Notes: a model not told the origin generated them from the letters alone. DNA of 64,000 nucleotides from JAHECQ01 sp047638695 (GCA_047638695.1 JBLINY010000005.1:1-64000), one strand, 5' to 3'; shown: positions 7,611 to 16,851, counted from the stretch's first letter. Made by a program: numbers and translations.

Positions 7611-7842
7611 CGCCGAATTGGGTGAGTCGAGCCAACGGCTGCAGTCGAGTACCGACGCGGTCGCACGGCGCGTTCGTAGGTGGTCGCTCCAGCAAGTCAG
7701 GTGAGCATGATGGCGCTCGACAGCGGAGCCTCTCGCGCCTGTTCCAGCCGGGATGCGAACTCCCGCCGATTTCTCAAAACCTGCATTGTCGAGTCAAACG
7801 TTAGCGAGGCCGTTGTACGCCGTGCGGCGGAACTTGCCGGAA
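7611..7842 (+). pseudogene. Decayed vapBC fragment with internal deletion
   Basis: The sequence resumes homology to the intact vapBC module at about 1960-2085, covering the vapB C-terminus (RLQSS..A.ARR...SLQQV) and the vapC start (LDSG). It then skips about 100 bp and continues with homology to 2190-2285 (SRDANSRRFLKTCIVES, then SEAVVRRAAEL). Frames are broken and no start or catalytic core is complete. Together with 5865-5918 it shows that at least one more vapBC copy once existed here. The following 7843-7985 holds nothing recognised. Confidence 0.75.
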
Positions 7843-7985
7843 GGCGATTGTTGTCGGGAGGAACTGGGTTAGGCGAGATGTGCGGCGGATCGAGGGCAGG
7901 TAGCGCCGCTACGCACGGCATCGCCGCCAGCATCCGAACCACGCGATATTGCGGGGGGCGGCTTGGCTCTGGATGGTCGTCAGCT

Positions 7986-9032
7986 TCAGGTAGGTCGGGT
8001 GTCGCCGCGGCAGAACGCGGCGATGCTGTGGGCAGTTTCGCGGCTGATGTCGGGACAGGCGACCGGGAAGATTTCGGTGGCGTGGATGGTTCCCATGACC
8101 TGGCGACAGCTGGCAGCGACACCAGCTTCCAGCAGGAGTCGATAGAAGTTGATGCCCTCGTCTCGCAGAGGATCGCATTCGTTGACACTGATCATCGTGG
8201 GCGGCAACCCCCGCACGTCTTCAATGGTGGCGAAGCTGGGCCACGCGAGCGGGTCACCGGCCTCGAAGGCTTCGATGCCGTAGCCCATTTGGCCCTGGTT
8301 GTTGTGCAGGTCCATGAAGATGCCGTTGTTCTCCACCGAAGATGGGCTGTCTGGGTGTGGCCAGTTACCCAGGATGTAAGGGCAGAGGCCATACAGGCCC
8401 TGAATCAAATCGATGTTGTCCTCGCGCAACAGCCGCATGCCGGTCGCGAGGGTCAGGTTTCCGCCGCCGCTTTCGCCGGCGATGACGATGTTGGCCGGGT
8501 CGATGCCGAGACTCTGGGCGTTGGCCGCTAGCCATTTGAGCCCGGAGACGCAGTCGTTCAAGCCTGCCGGGTAGGGCGCAACTTCGGGGGCCGAGGACGC
8601 GATGACCGCGTTACGGAAATCGACCATGGCGACAGCCACTCCGCAACGGGCGATGATGCGAGCCCACGCCCGATAATTCCCATCGAAACACGACATCGAC
8701 GCCATCCCACCTCCGTGGATGTAATAGACGCATGGCGGAGCATCCCCGGCGAAGTCAGGACGCACGAACATGACGTTGATCGTGTTCCCGTCCGGTTCCG
8801 AGGTGAACGTTTCCGTGGTGACGGTCAAGCCGTCAGACGGCGCTATGTCCTCGGTGTCCATCCTGTCGGCGAACGCTTCCGCTACTTCGCCGGCCCGAAC
8901 CGCTTTCTCGTTGCCGTTGCGTTCAAGGACTTCCTCGCGACTGGACAGATCCCGGCCGCGCATGACCGGCATCTTCCCGAACAACTTCTTCAATCGGGGA
9001 TCGATACGAGGGTCCTCGGAAAGCTTCGACAT
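7986..9032 (-). CDS. Alpha/beta hydrolase, hormone-sensitive lipase family
   Basis: In this 348-residue protein the oxyanion motif HGGGMAS and the nucleophile elbow GESGGG identify an HSL-type esterase. The acid ECDPLRDEG and the His in GTIHATE complete the triad. The substrate is unknown; ester or lactone cleavage in the cytoplasm is expected. On the minus strand TAAGCT lies 6 nt before the ATG, a leaderless-type arrangement. The gene is convergent with the decayed end of the TA island. Confidence 0.85.
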   Translation of the reverse strand: MSKLSEDPRIDPRLKKLFGKMPVMRGRDLSSREEVLERNGNEKAVRAGEVAEAFADRMDTEDIAPSDGLTVTTETFTSEPDGNTINVMFVRPDFAGDAPPCVYYIHGGGMASMSCFDGNYRAWARIIARCGVAVAMVDFRNAVIASSAPEVAPYPAGLNDCVSGLKWLAANAQSLGIDPANIVIAGESGGGNLTLATGMRLLREDNIDLIQGLYGLCPYILGNWPHPDSPSSVENNGIFMDLHNNQGQMGYGIEAFEAGDPLAWPSFATIEDVRGLPPTMISVNECDPLRDEGINFYRLLLEAGVAASCRQVMGTIHATEIFPVACPDISRETAHSIAAFCRGDTRPT

Positions 9033-9181
9033 CGCGAGAGCTTACGCACAGGCAGAAACTCAGACCCGCACGACCAGCCAAACAGGCACCACGCTGAAGC
9101 GATTCCGGAATTGGATTGAACCGATCGAGAGAATGGCCGTGTACTACAACGAACGAAGTCGAAATCTCTCGGAGGAACCGA

Positions 9182-9655
9182 ATGAATTTGAAACGATATG
9201 GCGCGCTCGTCGTTGTCTTGGCCTTGACTGCGGCCAGCTGCGGTAGCGACAGCGACTCCGATGGGGCGGGGTCTGAGAACGCAACGGCTGACCCGGTACA
9301 CGACCTCACCGCTGGGGCCATAGCGTCGGCCAATAGCGATCTTGGTGACATCATCGTGGACGATGCTGGGAATACGCTCTATTTGTTCGTGCCGGACGCT
9401 CAGGGCGACAGCACTTGCTACGACGATTGCGAAGCGGCTTGGCCGGTCCTCGGCGAGGCGACCGGTGTCGGCGACGGTCTCGATGCTTCCCTGCTCGGGA
9501 CTACTGAACGCACGAACGGTGATATTCAGGCCACCTACAACGGATGGCCGCTCTACTACTTTGCGAAGGATGTTGCCGTTGGAGACACGAACGGACAAGG
9601 CGTGGGCGACGTCTGGTACGTGCTCGATGCCGCCGGAAGCGCCATCGGTAACTGA
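9182..9655 (+). CDS. Secreted lipoprotein, COG4315-like
   Basis: This 157-residue protein has a lipoprotein signal: basic start (MNLKRYG), hydrophobic core, and lipobox LTAASC with Cys at about residue 20, followed by a Ser/Asp-rich spacer. The mature part has the repeated pattern GNTLYLFVPD..GDSTCYDDCEAAWP and YNGWPLYYFAKD typical of the secreted-repeat lipoprotein family of unknown function. I chose the ATG at 9182 because GGAGG precedes it. The next genes are an ECF sigma factor and its anti-sigma factor, so this may be a cell-envelope component of that regulon. Confidence 0.85.
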   Translation: MNLKRYGALVVVLALTAASCGSDSDSDGAGSENATADPVHDLTAGAIASANSDLGDIIVDDAGNTLYLFVPDAQGDSTCYDDCEAAWPVLGEATGVGDGLDASLLGTTERTNGDIQATYNGWPLYYFAKDVAVGDTNGQGVGDVWYVLDAAGSAIGN

Positions 9656-9678
9656 GTGGGCGAGGATGGCCGTCGGCC

Positions 9679-9703
9679 AATCGCTCCTCTTCGGGGAGCG
9701 ATT
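9679..9703 (+). promoter_or_regulatory. Hairpin covering the ECF sigma ribosome-binding site
   Basis: AATCGCTCC (9679-9687) can pair with GGAGCGATT (9695-9703) across a 7-nt loop. The right arm contains the GGGGAG that would be the Shine-Dalgarno for the TTG start at 9706. It could act as an attenuator between the lipoprotein and sigma genes or limit sigma translation. It lacks a clear U-tract, so a simple terminator is less likely. Confidence 0.45.
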
Positions 9704-9705
9704 GT

Positions 9706-10275
9706 TTGTCGACACATCTCGCTCATCCGCATGATCGTGCCCCGGTGATCTCAGCGGATCTTCCCTCCGGAGCAGGCTCGGAATCGCTGGCCCATGCGCT
9801 GTATGCAGCGCATGGGTCAGCGCTCGAGCATTGGGCCAGGGGAAGGTTCTCTGACGCCACAGTGGCAGAAGAGGTCGTGCAAGATGTCGTCGTAGCGGCG
9901 TGGCGTAAACACCATCAATTCGATTCCGAGCGGGGTAGCGAGCGGGCCTGGATCTTTGGGATCGCCCGCAATGTGGCAGCCACGAGTCATGAACGAGGTC
10001 GACGTCATCTTCGATCTATCACCACGGCCAAGACACCTGAGGAGGGCCGCGAGGACGTCGAGGTAGCTCAACTCGTTGACCGATCGTTGATTGCCGACGG
10101 GCTGCGTTCGCTATCCTCAGAGCATCAGTCGGTCATAGTGGCGGCTTATTGGGAGAGGCTTTCAACACGTGAGATTGGCCACAAACTAGGTATCCCAGAC
10201 GGGACCGTAAAATCTCGCCTTCACTATGCGTTGAGGATCCTACGAGCCGCGCTCGAAGAGCGAGAGGTGCTGTGA
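9706..10275 (+). CDS. ECF-subfamily RNA polymerase sigma factor
   Basis: In this 189-residue protein, region 2 runs over residues 30-95 (AEEVVQDVVVAAWRKHHQFD, then RAWIFGIARNVA). Region 4 has the helix-turn-helix STREIGHKLGIPDGTVKSRL near 153-172. The TTG start at 9706 is supported by an adjacent GGGGAG; GTG at 9745 is an alternative. The anti-sigma gene starts 1 bp after its stop. The pair resembles SigK/RskA-type modules that release sigma on membrane or redox stress. Confidence 0.85.
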   Translation: MSTHLAHPHDRAPVISADLPSGAGSESLAHALYAAHGSALEHWARGRFSDATVAEEVVQDVVVAAWRKHHQFDSERGSERAWIFGIARNVAATSHERGRRHLRSITTAKTPEEGREDVEVAQLVDRSLIADGLRSLSSEHQSVIVAAYWERLSTREIGHKLGIPDGTVKSRLHYALRILRAALEEREVL

Positions 10276-10276
10276 C

Positions 10277-10948
10277 ATGACCGCGAGTCATCAACAGTTC
10301 AGTGGCTGGGCCGCGGCTTATGCGTTAGGAGCGCTCGACCCGAACGACCGACGCGCTTTTGAACGCCACACCGCCGAGTGTTCGATCTGCGCGACCGACC
10401 TGAAGGCCGTTGCTCCGGTCCCGGGCCTGCTCGCAAGTATCGATCGTTCGGAACTCGACGACTTGAGCGACTCCACCACCGCCGCGGCCATAGCGTCCCG
10501 TGTTCTTGGCGAGGAACACCAGCTCCTGGCCAGCCGGAAACGTTGGCGGCTAGCGACGCTTAGCGGCGCAGCGGCTGTGCTGCTCATCTTGGGAAGTGTT
10601 CTAGCTGTCGCAGACGAGACGGGACTGGAAGAGGCACGCGCTCCGTCAGTGGACGTTGTCCCCGCAATTGTCGTCTTGAGCCGGGCCGAGGCCGCTGCCG
10701 TGCTCACACAGCCCCGAGGGTGGGGAACCGAGATCCAGCTCGACCTGGCCGGCTTGCCACCGCGGGGCGAGTACCAACTCTGGGCTGTTGACAGGGATGG
10801 CGCATGGAGCATCGCCTCGACATGGGGGCCGACACCAACAGGCGGCGCCAAGATCACAGGCGCCACCTCGCTAACAAGCGAAACCCTCGAACGAATCGTG
10901 ATCACATCCCAGGACCGCGAGGACATACTCGTCGACGCATCGGTCTGA
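10277..10948 (+). CDS. Anti-sigma factor, RskA-like with zinc-binding N-terminus
   Basis: In this 223-residue protein, the N-terminal segment GALDPNDRRAFERHTAECSI, then CATDL, contains the HxxxCxxC zinc anti-sigma motif that holds region 2/4 of an ECF sigma. A single transmembrane helix (about residues 95-112, LSGAAAVLLILGSVLAVA) follows. The extracytoplasmic domain has the RskA pattern, GEYQLWAVDRDGAWSIASTW. It should tether the upstream sigma to the membrane until proteolysis. Confidence 0.85.
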   Translation: MTASHQQFSGWAAAYALGALDPNDRRAFERHTAECSICATDLKAVAPVPGLLASIDRSELDDLSDSTTAAAIASRVLGEEHQLLASRKRWRLATLSGAAAVLLILGSVLAVADETGLEEARAPSVDVVPAIVVLSRAEAAAVLTQPRGWGTEIQLDLAGLPPRGEYQLWAVDRDGAWSIASTWGPTPTGGAKITGATSLTSETLERIVITSQDREDILVDASV

Positions 10949-11133
10949 AGCCGATCAACCCAGTTGAATCATCCGGCGAGCAGACAAATCGCCTGGTCCT
11001 GTGAGGTGTCGCGCATCCGGTAACCGGCGCTATCGGATGATTTCCGGCCGAGGGAGTTGGGAGATCCGAACGCTGATACCGAGCGGGGCGCGAGCCTTTC
11101 AGGATGGCTGATGGCGTGCTGTCCTGTGCGGTG

Positions 11134-11937
11134 CTAACTCAAGGCAGCGATGAGTTTCTGGATGAGTGTTTTCTGGAACCGATGGGCCCCGTCGTGACTG
11201 CCGTGGCCGAAGCCGTGGAACTCACCCGGGTATTCGGTCAACTCCAGCAAGCCGCCGGCCTGTGGGTATTCGGTCACGAGTTCGTGGATCATGATCGGGG
11301 GCACGTTGAGGTCAGCGCCGGCTTGAACGAGCCAGACCGGCGGCAGGAATCGCGCCCGGCCGGAGCGAAGCAACTGCGAGATCGATGCTTCGCCCATGGT
11401 GGCCTCGTCGCCGAAGTAGGCCTCTGAAGCAGTGACGAGGGCAGCGGCGTTGAAGGTCTGATTATCCGGTACGGGCTGGTCGAGCTTGGATTGCGCGTAT
11501 CGGTAACGTTCGAGCGGGTCGACTGGAGGCCAGAACGCCGCCACGAACGGCACGTCTACTTCGGTAAGGGCGGCGTGAAGCGCCAAATGGCCGCCACTGG
11601 AACTGCCCATGAGAGCGACCCGCTGCGGGTCGATAGCGAGTTCACCGGCCTGTTGACGCACCCACCGAACAGCGTCAGCGACATCGAGCACAGCAGCGGG
11701 GTGGCGGGCCACTCGGCCGTCGCGAAAATCGATCGCCACGACAACGAACCCGGCGGCGGCGACTGCGTTGCAGTAACGCTCGCCGAGGGTCCGGTCCATC
11801 CGAGCCCACGCGCCACCATGAACGTCAACGACTGCAGCACCGCCACGAAGCGCCCGTGCTTCCGCAGGCGGCTCGTAAATCCGCGCCAATAAATCGTTGC
11901 GCCAAACCTGGTCCCGCCACGTCACGATCTCGCTCAC
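11134..11937 (-). CDS. Alpha/beta hydrolase (esterase-like)
   Basis: This 267-residue protein has DVHGGAWARM as the oxyanion region and GSSSGG as the nucleophile elbow. The acid AGADLNVPP and His in PGEFHGFGH complete the triad. The start is GTG with GGGAG upstream. It resembles the carbohydrate-esterase/HSL-like group more than lipases. It diverges from the NHL-repeat gene. The gap 10949-11133 contains no gene. Confidence 0.8.
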   Translation of the reverse strand: MSEIVTWRDQVWRNDLLARIYEPPAEARALRGGAAVVDVHGGAWARMDRTLGERYCNAVAAAGFVVVAIDFRDGRVARHPAAVLDVADAVRWVRQQAGELAIDPQRVALMGSSSGGHLALHAALTEVDVPFVAAFWPPVDPLERYRYAQSKLDQPVPDNQTFNAAALVTASEAYFGDEATMGEASISQLLRSGRARFLPPVWLVQAGADLNVPPIMIHELVTEYPQAGGLLELTEYPGEFHGFGHGSHDGAHRFQKTLIQKLIAALS

Positions 11938-12091
11938 TGGTCTCCCTAACGATCCAGGGCTTCAGTGTCCCACACCACAAGGTTGCTGCTTATCTGCGCT
12001 GGATCACCAACCATCAGCTGACCAGCGATCGGGACACCAACGAGCGCTAAGGTTTCGGCGAGTCCCAGCTCGGGGAGACGGAGGACCGACC

Positions 12092-13102
12092 ATGACCGCA
12101 GGCGCGAACGGCATCGACTTCGACGTTGTGCACGGTTGGGAGCAGCTGCCCGAAGGCTGGACCTTTGTGGAGGTAGCCGGCGTCGCAACCGACTCGGCCG
12201 ATCGGGTCTACGTGTTCTGCCGCGGCGAGCATCCGGTGATCGTCTTCGATCGTGACGGGACGTTCATAGACGCGTGGGGTGAAGGCATCTTCTCGAACGC
12301 CCATGGCATCAGCATCGGCCCCGACGACACCGTGTACCTCGCCGACAACATGGATCACACCGTTCGGGTGTTCCGCACTGACGGCACGTTGGTACGAACG
12401 CTCGGGAACGCTGGCGTCGCGTCCGACACCGGGTTCGTCGCTTGGACCAGTCCCGTGCAGAGGGCAGCCGGTCCGTTCAACATGGTCACCAACGCGGTGC
12501 CCGCACCCAATGGTCGGCTGTACGTAGCAGACGGATACGGCAACGCCGCCGTGCACGTGTTCGCGGCCGACGGCGCACACGAATTCTCCTGGGGGGAACC
12601 TGGCTCGGGGCCGGGCCAGTTCCGCCTGCCGCACGGCATTGCAGTCGACCATAACGGGCGGGTGTACGTAGCGGATCGCGAGAACTCGCGCATCCAGATC
12701 TTCACATCGGAGGGGGAGTACGTAGACGAATGGCGCCACGTGCGCCGGCCAGACGACATTTTCATCGACGCGGACGAGAATCTCTACGTCGCGGAGTTGG
12801 GCTTCATCGCTGGACGGATGCCGCACGAGATGATGGCCGAGATCCCGGCGCACGAGCCCCACGCACGCGTCTCGGTGCTCACCCTCGACGGCGACGTCCA
12901 GACCACCTTCGGTGGCGATCAGCCCTGTGACCCCGGCAGCTTCTTCGCCCCGCACGGGATCTGGGCCGACTCACGAGGGGACCTCTACGTCGGCGAGGTC
13001 GCCCTGTCCGGTGGTGGCCGAGCCGGGCTCGTTGCACTCGACTGCCACTCGCTGCAGAAGTTCATCCGTCTGCGTCCCGATCGGGCCGGACGCAGGCCGT
13101 GA
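12092..13102 (+). CDS. NHL-repeat beta-propeller protein
   Basis: This 336-residue protein is built of repeated blades (GVATDSADRVYVF..., GISIGPDDTVYLADN..., GIAVDHNGRVYVADRENSRI) with the NHL/SMP-30 type pattern. The family includes peptidyl-alpha-hydroxyglycine lyase-like proteins, but no catalytic assignment is safe. The ATG at 12092 follows GGAGACGGAGGACC. No signal peptide is seen. A CoA-transferase C-terminal fragment lies directly downstream. Confidence 0.8.
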   Translation: MTAGANGIDFDVVHGWEQLPEGWTFVEVAGVATDSADRVYVFCRGEHPVIVFDRDGTFIDAWGEGIFSNAHGISIGPDDTVYLADNMDHTVRVFRTDGTLVRTLGNAGVASDTGFVAWTSPVQRAAGPFNMVTNAVPAPNGRLYVADGYGNAAVHVFAADGAHEFSWGEPGSGPGQFRLPHGIAVDHNGRVYVADRENSRIQIFTSEGEYVDEWRHVRRPDDIFIDADENLYVAELGFIAGRMPHEMMAEIPAHEPHARVSVLTLDGDVQTTFGGDQPCDPGSFFAPHGIWADSRGDLYVGEVALSGGGRAGLVALDCHSLQKFIRLRPDRAGRRP

Positions 13103-13211
13103 AGGCGCCGATCTCGTGGCTCAGGCATCTGAGTACAGCTCCTGCTTCGCCACCGGCACGAAGCCGGGCCGTGCCAATCGGGGCCATCCGCTGGTGCGCG
13201 GCCACATCTAG

Positions 13212-13361
13212 GTGGTCGGCAACCCCATCCGGTTCATTGAAACGCCCGCCGTCCCGGGCATTGTCACGCCGGAACTTGGCCAGCACACCGAAGAGGTATT
13301 GCTCGAGGCCGGGTTTAGCTGGGATGACATCGCGGAGCTCCACGCCGAAGGCGCCTGGTAG
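13212..13361 (+). pseudogene. CaiB/BaiF CoA-transferase C-terminal fragment
   Basis: The 49-codon frame reads VVGNPIRFIETPAVPG...LGQHTEEVLLEAGFSWDDIAEL, the usual last 50 residues of a class III CoA-transferase. A TAG sits directly before it in the same frame, and nothing upstream resembles the rest of the enzyme. It is a remnant unless the preceding region was rearranged. Confidence 0.75.
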
Positions 13362-13507
13362 CACGCTCCGGCTCGAGCCGGTCGTTCGAACCGGTCGTTC
13401 GAACCGGCCAAGGCAGGGCATGCAGGGCAACGGTCGTGGCAACACGGATTTCCGTCAGACACTGCCTTTTTCTGACGCCGGCGCTCGAATCATGGTGGAC
13501 TCCGGAC

Positions 13508-14014
13508 ATGGACATCAACGTGCTACTGCTCGAGTTCTATGGGCGTATCGGGCCCTTGGCTGGGCGTGCCGTCGACGGGCTTGATCGTGAGCAGTTGGTC
13601 CGGTTACCGGCGCCGGGGACGAACAGCATCGGCTGGCTGATTTGGCACACCGCTCGAGTGCAGGATCATCATGTGGCGGAGCTGGTTGACGCTGACCAGG
13701 TTTGGCAGCGCGACGACTGGGCACCGAGATTCGAGCTCGATCCCAATCCTGCCAATATCGGCTATGGGCACACGTCAGACGACGTTGCACAAGTGAAGCC
13801 CGACGGGCCCGAGTCGCTCCTCGGCTACCTCGCCGCGGTCGAGGCGGTCACAACAGCGTTACTCAAGACCGTGGAACCGGCTGACCTCGACCGAATTATC
13901 GACCGCCGTTGGGATCCGCCGGTTTCGATGGGAGTCCGCCTCGTCAGCATCGCCGACGACAGCCTCCAGCACGTCGGGCAGGCGTGCTATCTACGCGGCG
14001 TGTTCGGCTGGTGA
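13508..14014 (+). CDS. DinB-like (DUF664) four-helix protein
   Basis: This 168-residue protein reads LPAPGTNSIGWLIWHTARVQDHHVAEL, with the metal-binding His of the DinB/DUF664 fold, and a second His late in the chain (SLQHVGQACYLRG). Many members are thiol-dependent enzymes using mycothiol or bacillithiol; the substrate here is unknown. The ATG at 13508 gives the normal family length. It is convergent with the amidohydrolase that ends 10 bp away. Confidence 0.8.
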   Translation: MDINVLLLEFYGRIGPLAGRAVDGLDREQLVRLPAPGTNSIGWLIWHTARVQDHHVAELVDADQVWQRDDWAPRFELDPNPANIGYGHTSDDVAQVKPDGPESLLGYLAAVEAVTTALLKTVEPADLDRIIDRRWDPPVSMGVRLVSIADDSLQHVGQACYLRGVFGW

Positions 14015-14023
14015 AGCTGCGGC

Positions 14024-15046
14024 TCAGCCTGAGGCCGCGATCCCGTAGACCCGTTTGGCGGTGCCGGAGAACAGCGCCGTTTTGTCGTCGGCGCTGGCGT
14101 CGCCAACCATGCGTTTGAAGGCGTTCCACAACACGTTGTAGGAACACGATTCGCGATCGACGGGAAAGTTCGACTCGAACATCGCCCTCTCGACGCCGAA
14201 CAGGTCGATACAGGAGCGAATGAACGGCCCCCACGCTGCGGCGAGATCTGCAGACGACGGTGGCCTGCCGAGCCGGTGCCAGCCCCCACCCATGATGGGC
14301 ATGCCGATCCCTCCCAACTTCAGCACCACGTTGGGGCAGGCTGCGAGGTCGGCCAGCGCCGCCGAGGTCTGGGCCAAGACCTCGTCTCGGCGACCGGTGT
14401 AGGACTTCACGCCGAGTGGACCGCCGAGGTGGTCGCAGATGATCGTCGTGTCAGGAAAGGCCCGTGCGAGGTCGACCAGCTCAGGGATCTGGGGGTGGTA
14501 GAGCCAGGCGTCGTAGGTGAGCCCGCGGCGGGCGACCTCGGCGAACCCTTGGCGAAACGCGGGCGTTGCCATCAGCGCTGGGCCAGGGTCGGTGCGGTGG
14601 TTGGGAATCGCAGTGTCACCATCCCAGGCCGTGCCGTGACGAATGCCGACGAAGCGTCCGTCGCCTACCTCGGCCAACGCATCGAGCGCTCGGCCCGTGG
14701 CAGACCCGTGCCGGAGATCAGCGTGACCGACGATCGCGCCGATCCGTGCGCCACCTCGATGTTCGCTCTCCTTCGCGAGTGCCGCGACACGCGCGGTCTC
14801 CGGCACCGGGATCAGCACCGGGTCGATAGCGTCGGGATCCCAGGACCACCCGCACTCGATGAACACGGTGTGGGTCACGTTGTGACCCGAGCCGGTGTCT
14901 TCGAGCAGGTTGTCGAGGAGGTACGGCGGCTCGACGTGAGTCCACAGGTGGTGATGCGGATCGACGATCTCCAGCCCCGGGTCGAGGGTGTCCTCGACCG
15001 TCAGTTCCAGCCACGAAGCGTGTTGTTCGACCGAGCGACGTGCCAT
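14024..15046 (-). CDS. Amidohydrolase family 2 (TIM-barrel hydrolase/decarboxylase)
   Basis: In this 340-residue protein the metal motif VDPHHHLW sits near residue 30, followed by GHADL, CDHLGGP and the terminal strand MFESNFPVD carrying the catalytic Asp. This matches Amidohydro_2 enzymes such as lactone hydrolases and ACMSD-type decarboxylases. The frame is open for 122 codons upstream, but those codons are low-complexity and contain repeat R copy 2, so I start at the ATG at 15046, which gives the normal length. Confidence 0.85.
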   Translation of the reverse strand: MARRSVEQHASWLELTVEDTLDPGLEIVDPHHHLWTHVEPPYLLDNLLEDTGSGHNVTHTVFIECGWSWDPDAIDPVLIPVPETARVAALAKESEHRGGARIGAIVGHADLRHGSATGRALDALAEVGDGRFVGIRHGTAWDGDTAIPNHRTDPGPALMATPAFRQGFAEVARRGLTYDAWLYHPQIPELVDLARAFPDTTIICDHLGGPLGVKSYTGRRDEVLAQTSAALADLAACPNVVLKLGGIGMPIMGGGWHRLGRPPSSADLAAAWGPFIRSCIDLFGVERAMFESNFPVDRESCSYNVLWNAFKRMVGDASADDKTALFSGTAKRVYGIAASG

Positions 15047-15132
15047 GGCAGCGCAACCTAGTAGCCAATCACGTGCACAGTCTTTTGAACGGCGTGCATA
15101 TTGGCCGATCGACGACCTCACGGCGAGCTCGT

Positions 15133-15180
15133 TCATCCCTACTTTCATCTCTACTTTTCGCCGAGGAGGTTTCGATGGTC
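15133..15180. repeat. Dispersed repeat R, copy 2
   Basis: TTCATCCCTACTTTCATCTC, then TACTTTTCGCCGAGG and TTTCGATGG, parallels 341-405 and 22360-22415. It lies in the divergent space between the amidohydrolase and the MFS transporter. In this copy the doubled CCTACTTT motif is clearest. Confidence 0.45.
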
Positions 15181-15342
15181 GGTTGCACCGGGTCGACGAG
15201 ACGACGGCCCGACGTAGAATGCTCAGATGAGGGAACGACTGATAGCGGAGCGGGTTGGCGCCGTTTTCGCGGATCTCATGAATCGGTCCTATCCGGCTTA
15301 TCGGGCCTCGAGCAGAACGCCGAAACCCTAGGTGACGTCGTG

Positions 15343-16647
15343 ATGGGGGACGATCCATCAGCCGCCGAACTGACGGAGGCCTACCAAGATGAGTTCGGGC
15401 CGATCCCGACACCGAGCGCCGTTTCCGCTGCTTCAGCGCTGTTAGTCGGCTTTGCGTTCTTGATGATCGGCAACGGACTCGGCGGATCGGTTGTCGGCAT
15501 TCGAGCAGAACTGGAAAATTTCAACACGGTCGCCACCGGTCTGATCATGGCCGCCTACTTCGGCGGGTTCCTGGTCGGTTCCCGGCTCGCGTTCCGGTTG
15601 CTTGGCAACGTCGGCCACATTCGCGTCTTTACCGCGCTGGCGTCGTTGGCCTCCACCGTGGCATTGATTCAGGCGATCGCGGTTTTCCCACTGTTGTGGG
15701 CCCCCGCCCGGTTCCTCACGGGTTTGTGCATGGCCGGTCTGTTTGTGGTCGCTGAGTCCTGGCTCAACGACATCGCCACGCCTGAGACTCGTGGTCGCCT
15801 TCTCGCCAGCTACATGATTGTCTCAATGGGCGGCATGGCCATCGGCCAATTCCTTCTGACCATCGCTGACCCGAGGGACGTCACGCTCTTCATCGTCGCC
15901 TCGGTCTTGGTCTCGCTCGCGGTGTTGCCGATCGCTCTGTCAACTACGTCCGCTGCACCTTTGGCCGAACCCGAACCCATGTCGCTCCGCGAGCTGCTGG
16001 CCATCGTGCCGACCGGCGTTACGAGCATGTTCTTCGTCGGCACGGCGGCAGGAACGCTGCTTGGCATGGGGGCGGTTTACGCCACCAGGGTCGGCCTCAG
16101 TTCGAATCAAACCGCCGTGTTTCTCACCGCTCCAATCGTTGGCGCTGTTGCCTTCCAGTGGCCGATGGGGATTTTGGCCGATCGGTTCCCTCGGCGCGGT
16201 TTGATTGCACTCGGAGCAGTCGCGGCCGCCGTTGCCCCCCTTGTCATGACGCAACTCTCTGATTCTTCTCTGGCCGGGACCCTTGTTCTGTTCGTGGTCG
16301 GCGGCACGATGTTCCCGCTCTATTCGCTCACGATTGCCTACACGAACGACTGGATTCCCGTCTCTAAAATGGTCGCCGCCAGTTCATCGTTGGTGATGGT
16401 AAATGGTGCGGGGGCGGTCGTCGGCCCACTTCTCACCGCTGTCCTGTTCCATCAGTTCGGCACCGGCGCGTACTACTTCGTGCTCGCCGCGGCTCACGGT
16501 CTCCTTGCGGTGTACATCGGTTACCGAATCGTAGCGAAGGACGCATTGCCCCTGGAGAGCCAGCGGGCCTGGGTGCCGCTCAGTTCACGCAGCACCGGAG
16601 CAGTTGCCGTGGTTACCCGCCCGTTGCGCGTGCGCCAAAAGCCGTAG
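15343..16647 (+). CDS. MFS transporter, YcaD-like
   Basis: This 434-residue protein has about 12 hydrophobic helices starting at residue 20 (VSAASALLVGFAFLMIGNGL). It carries an MFS loop 2-3-like stretch (GSRLAFRLLGNVGHIRVF) and an ILADRFPRRG motif in the second half. The closest pattern is the YcaD/cyanate-permease-like group. The substrate is not predictable. The start ATG at 15343 is preceded by GTG at 15340. Confidence 0.85.
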   Translation: MGDDPSAAELTEAYQDEFGPIPTPSAVSAASALLVGFAFLMIGNGLGGSVVGIRAELENFNTVATGLIMAAYFGGFLVGSRLAFRLLGNVGHIRVFTALASLASTVALIQAIAVFPLLWAPARFLTGLCMAGLFVVAESWLNDIATPETRGRLLASYMIVSMGGMAIGQFLLTIADPRDVTLFIVASVLVSLAVLPIALSTTSAAPLAEPEPMSLRELLAIVPTGVTSMFFVGTAAGTLLGMGAVYATRVGLSSNQTAVFLTAPIVGAVAFQWPMGILADRFPRRGLIALGAVAAAVAPLVMTQLSDSSLAGTLVLFVVGGTMFPLYSLTIAYTNDWIPVSKMVAASSSLVMVNGAGAVVGPLLTAVLFHQFGTGAYYFVLAAAHGLLAVYIGYRIVAKDALPLESQRAWVPLSSRSTGAVAVVTRPLRVRQKP

Positions 16648-16851
16648 CGTCGTTAGACGAGCAGTGATTCGTGATCGCTGGCGGGAGTGAGATGGCGAGC
16701 GCAGGATTCGCAATTCCTCGGCTGGCCTTCTGCGGCCGCTGACAGACTGCGGGGGTAGGGACCTTGGGCTCTGGGTCGAGCCACTACGAGCGATCATGCT
16801 GGATCTCAAGAAGACGCCACAGAGCGGCGACGGAGCGAGAAGGAGCACACG

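Noticed and set aside
14024..15412. Amidohydrolase extended to 462 residues
   Set aside because: The extra 122 residues are low-complexity, include a dispersed repeat, and overlap the divergent MFS promoter region; the family length fits the ATG at 15046.
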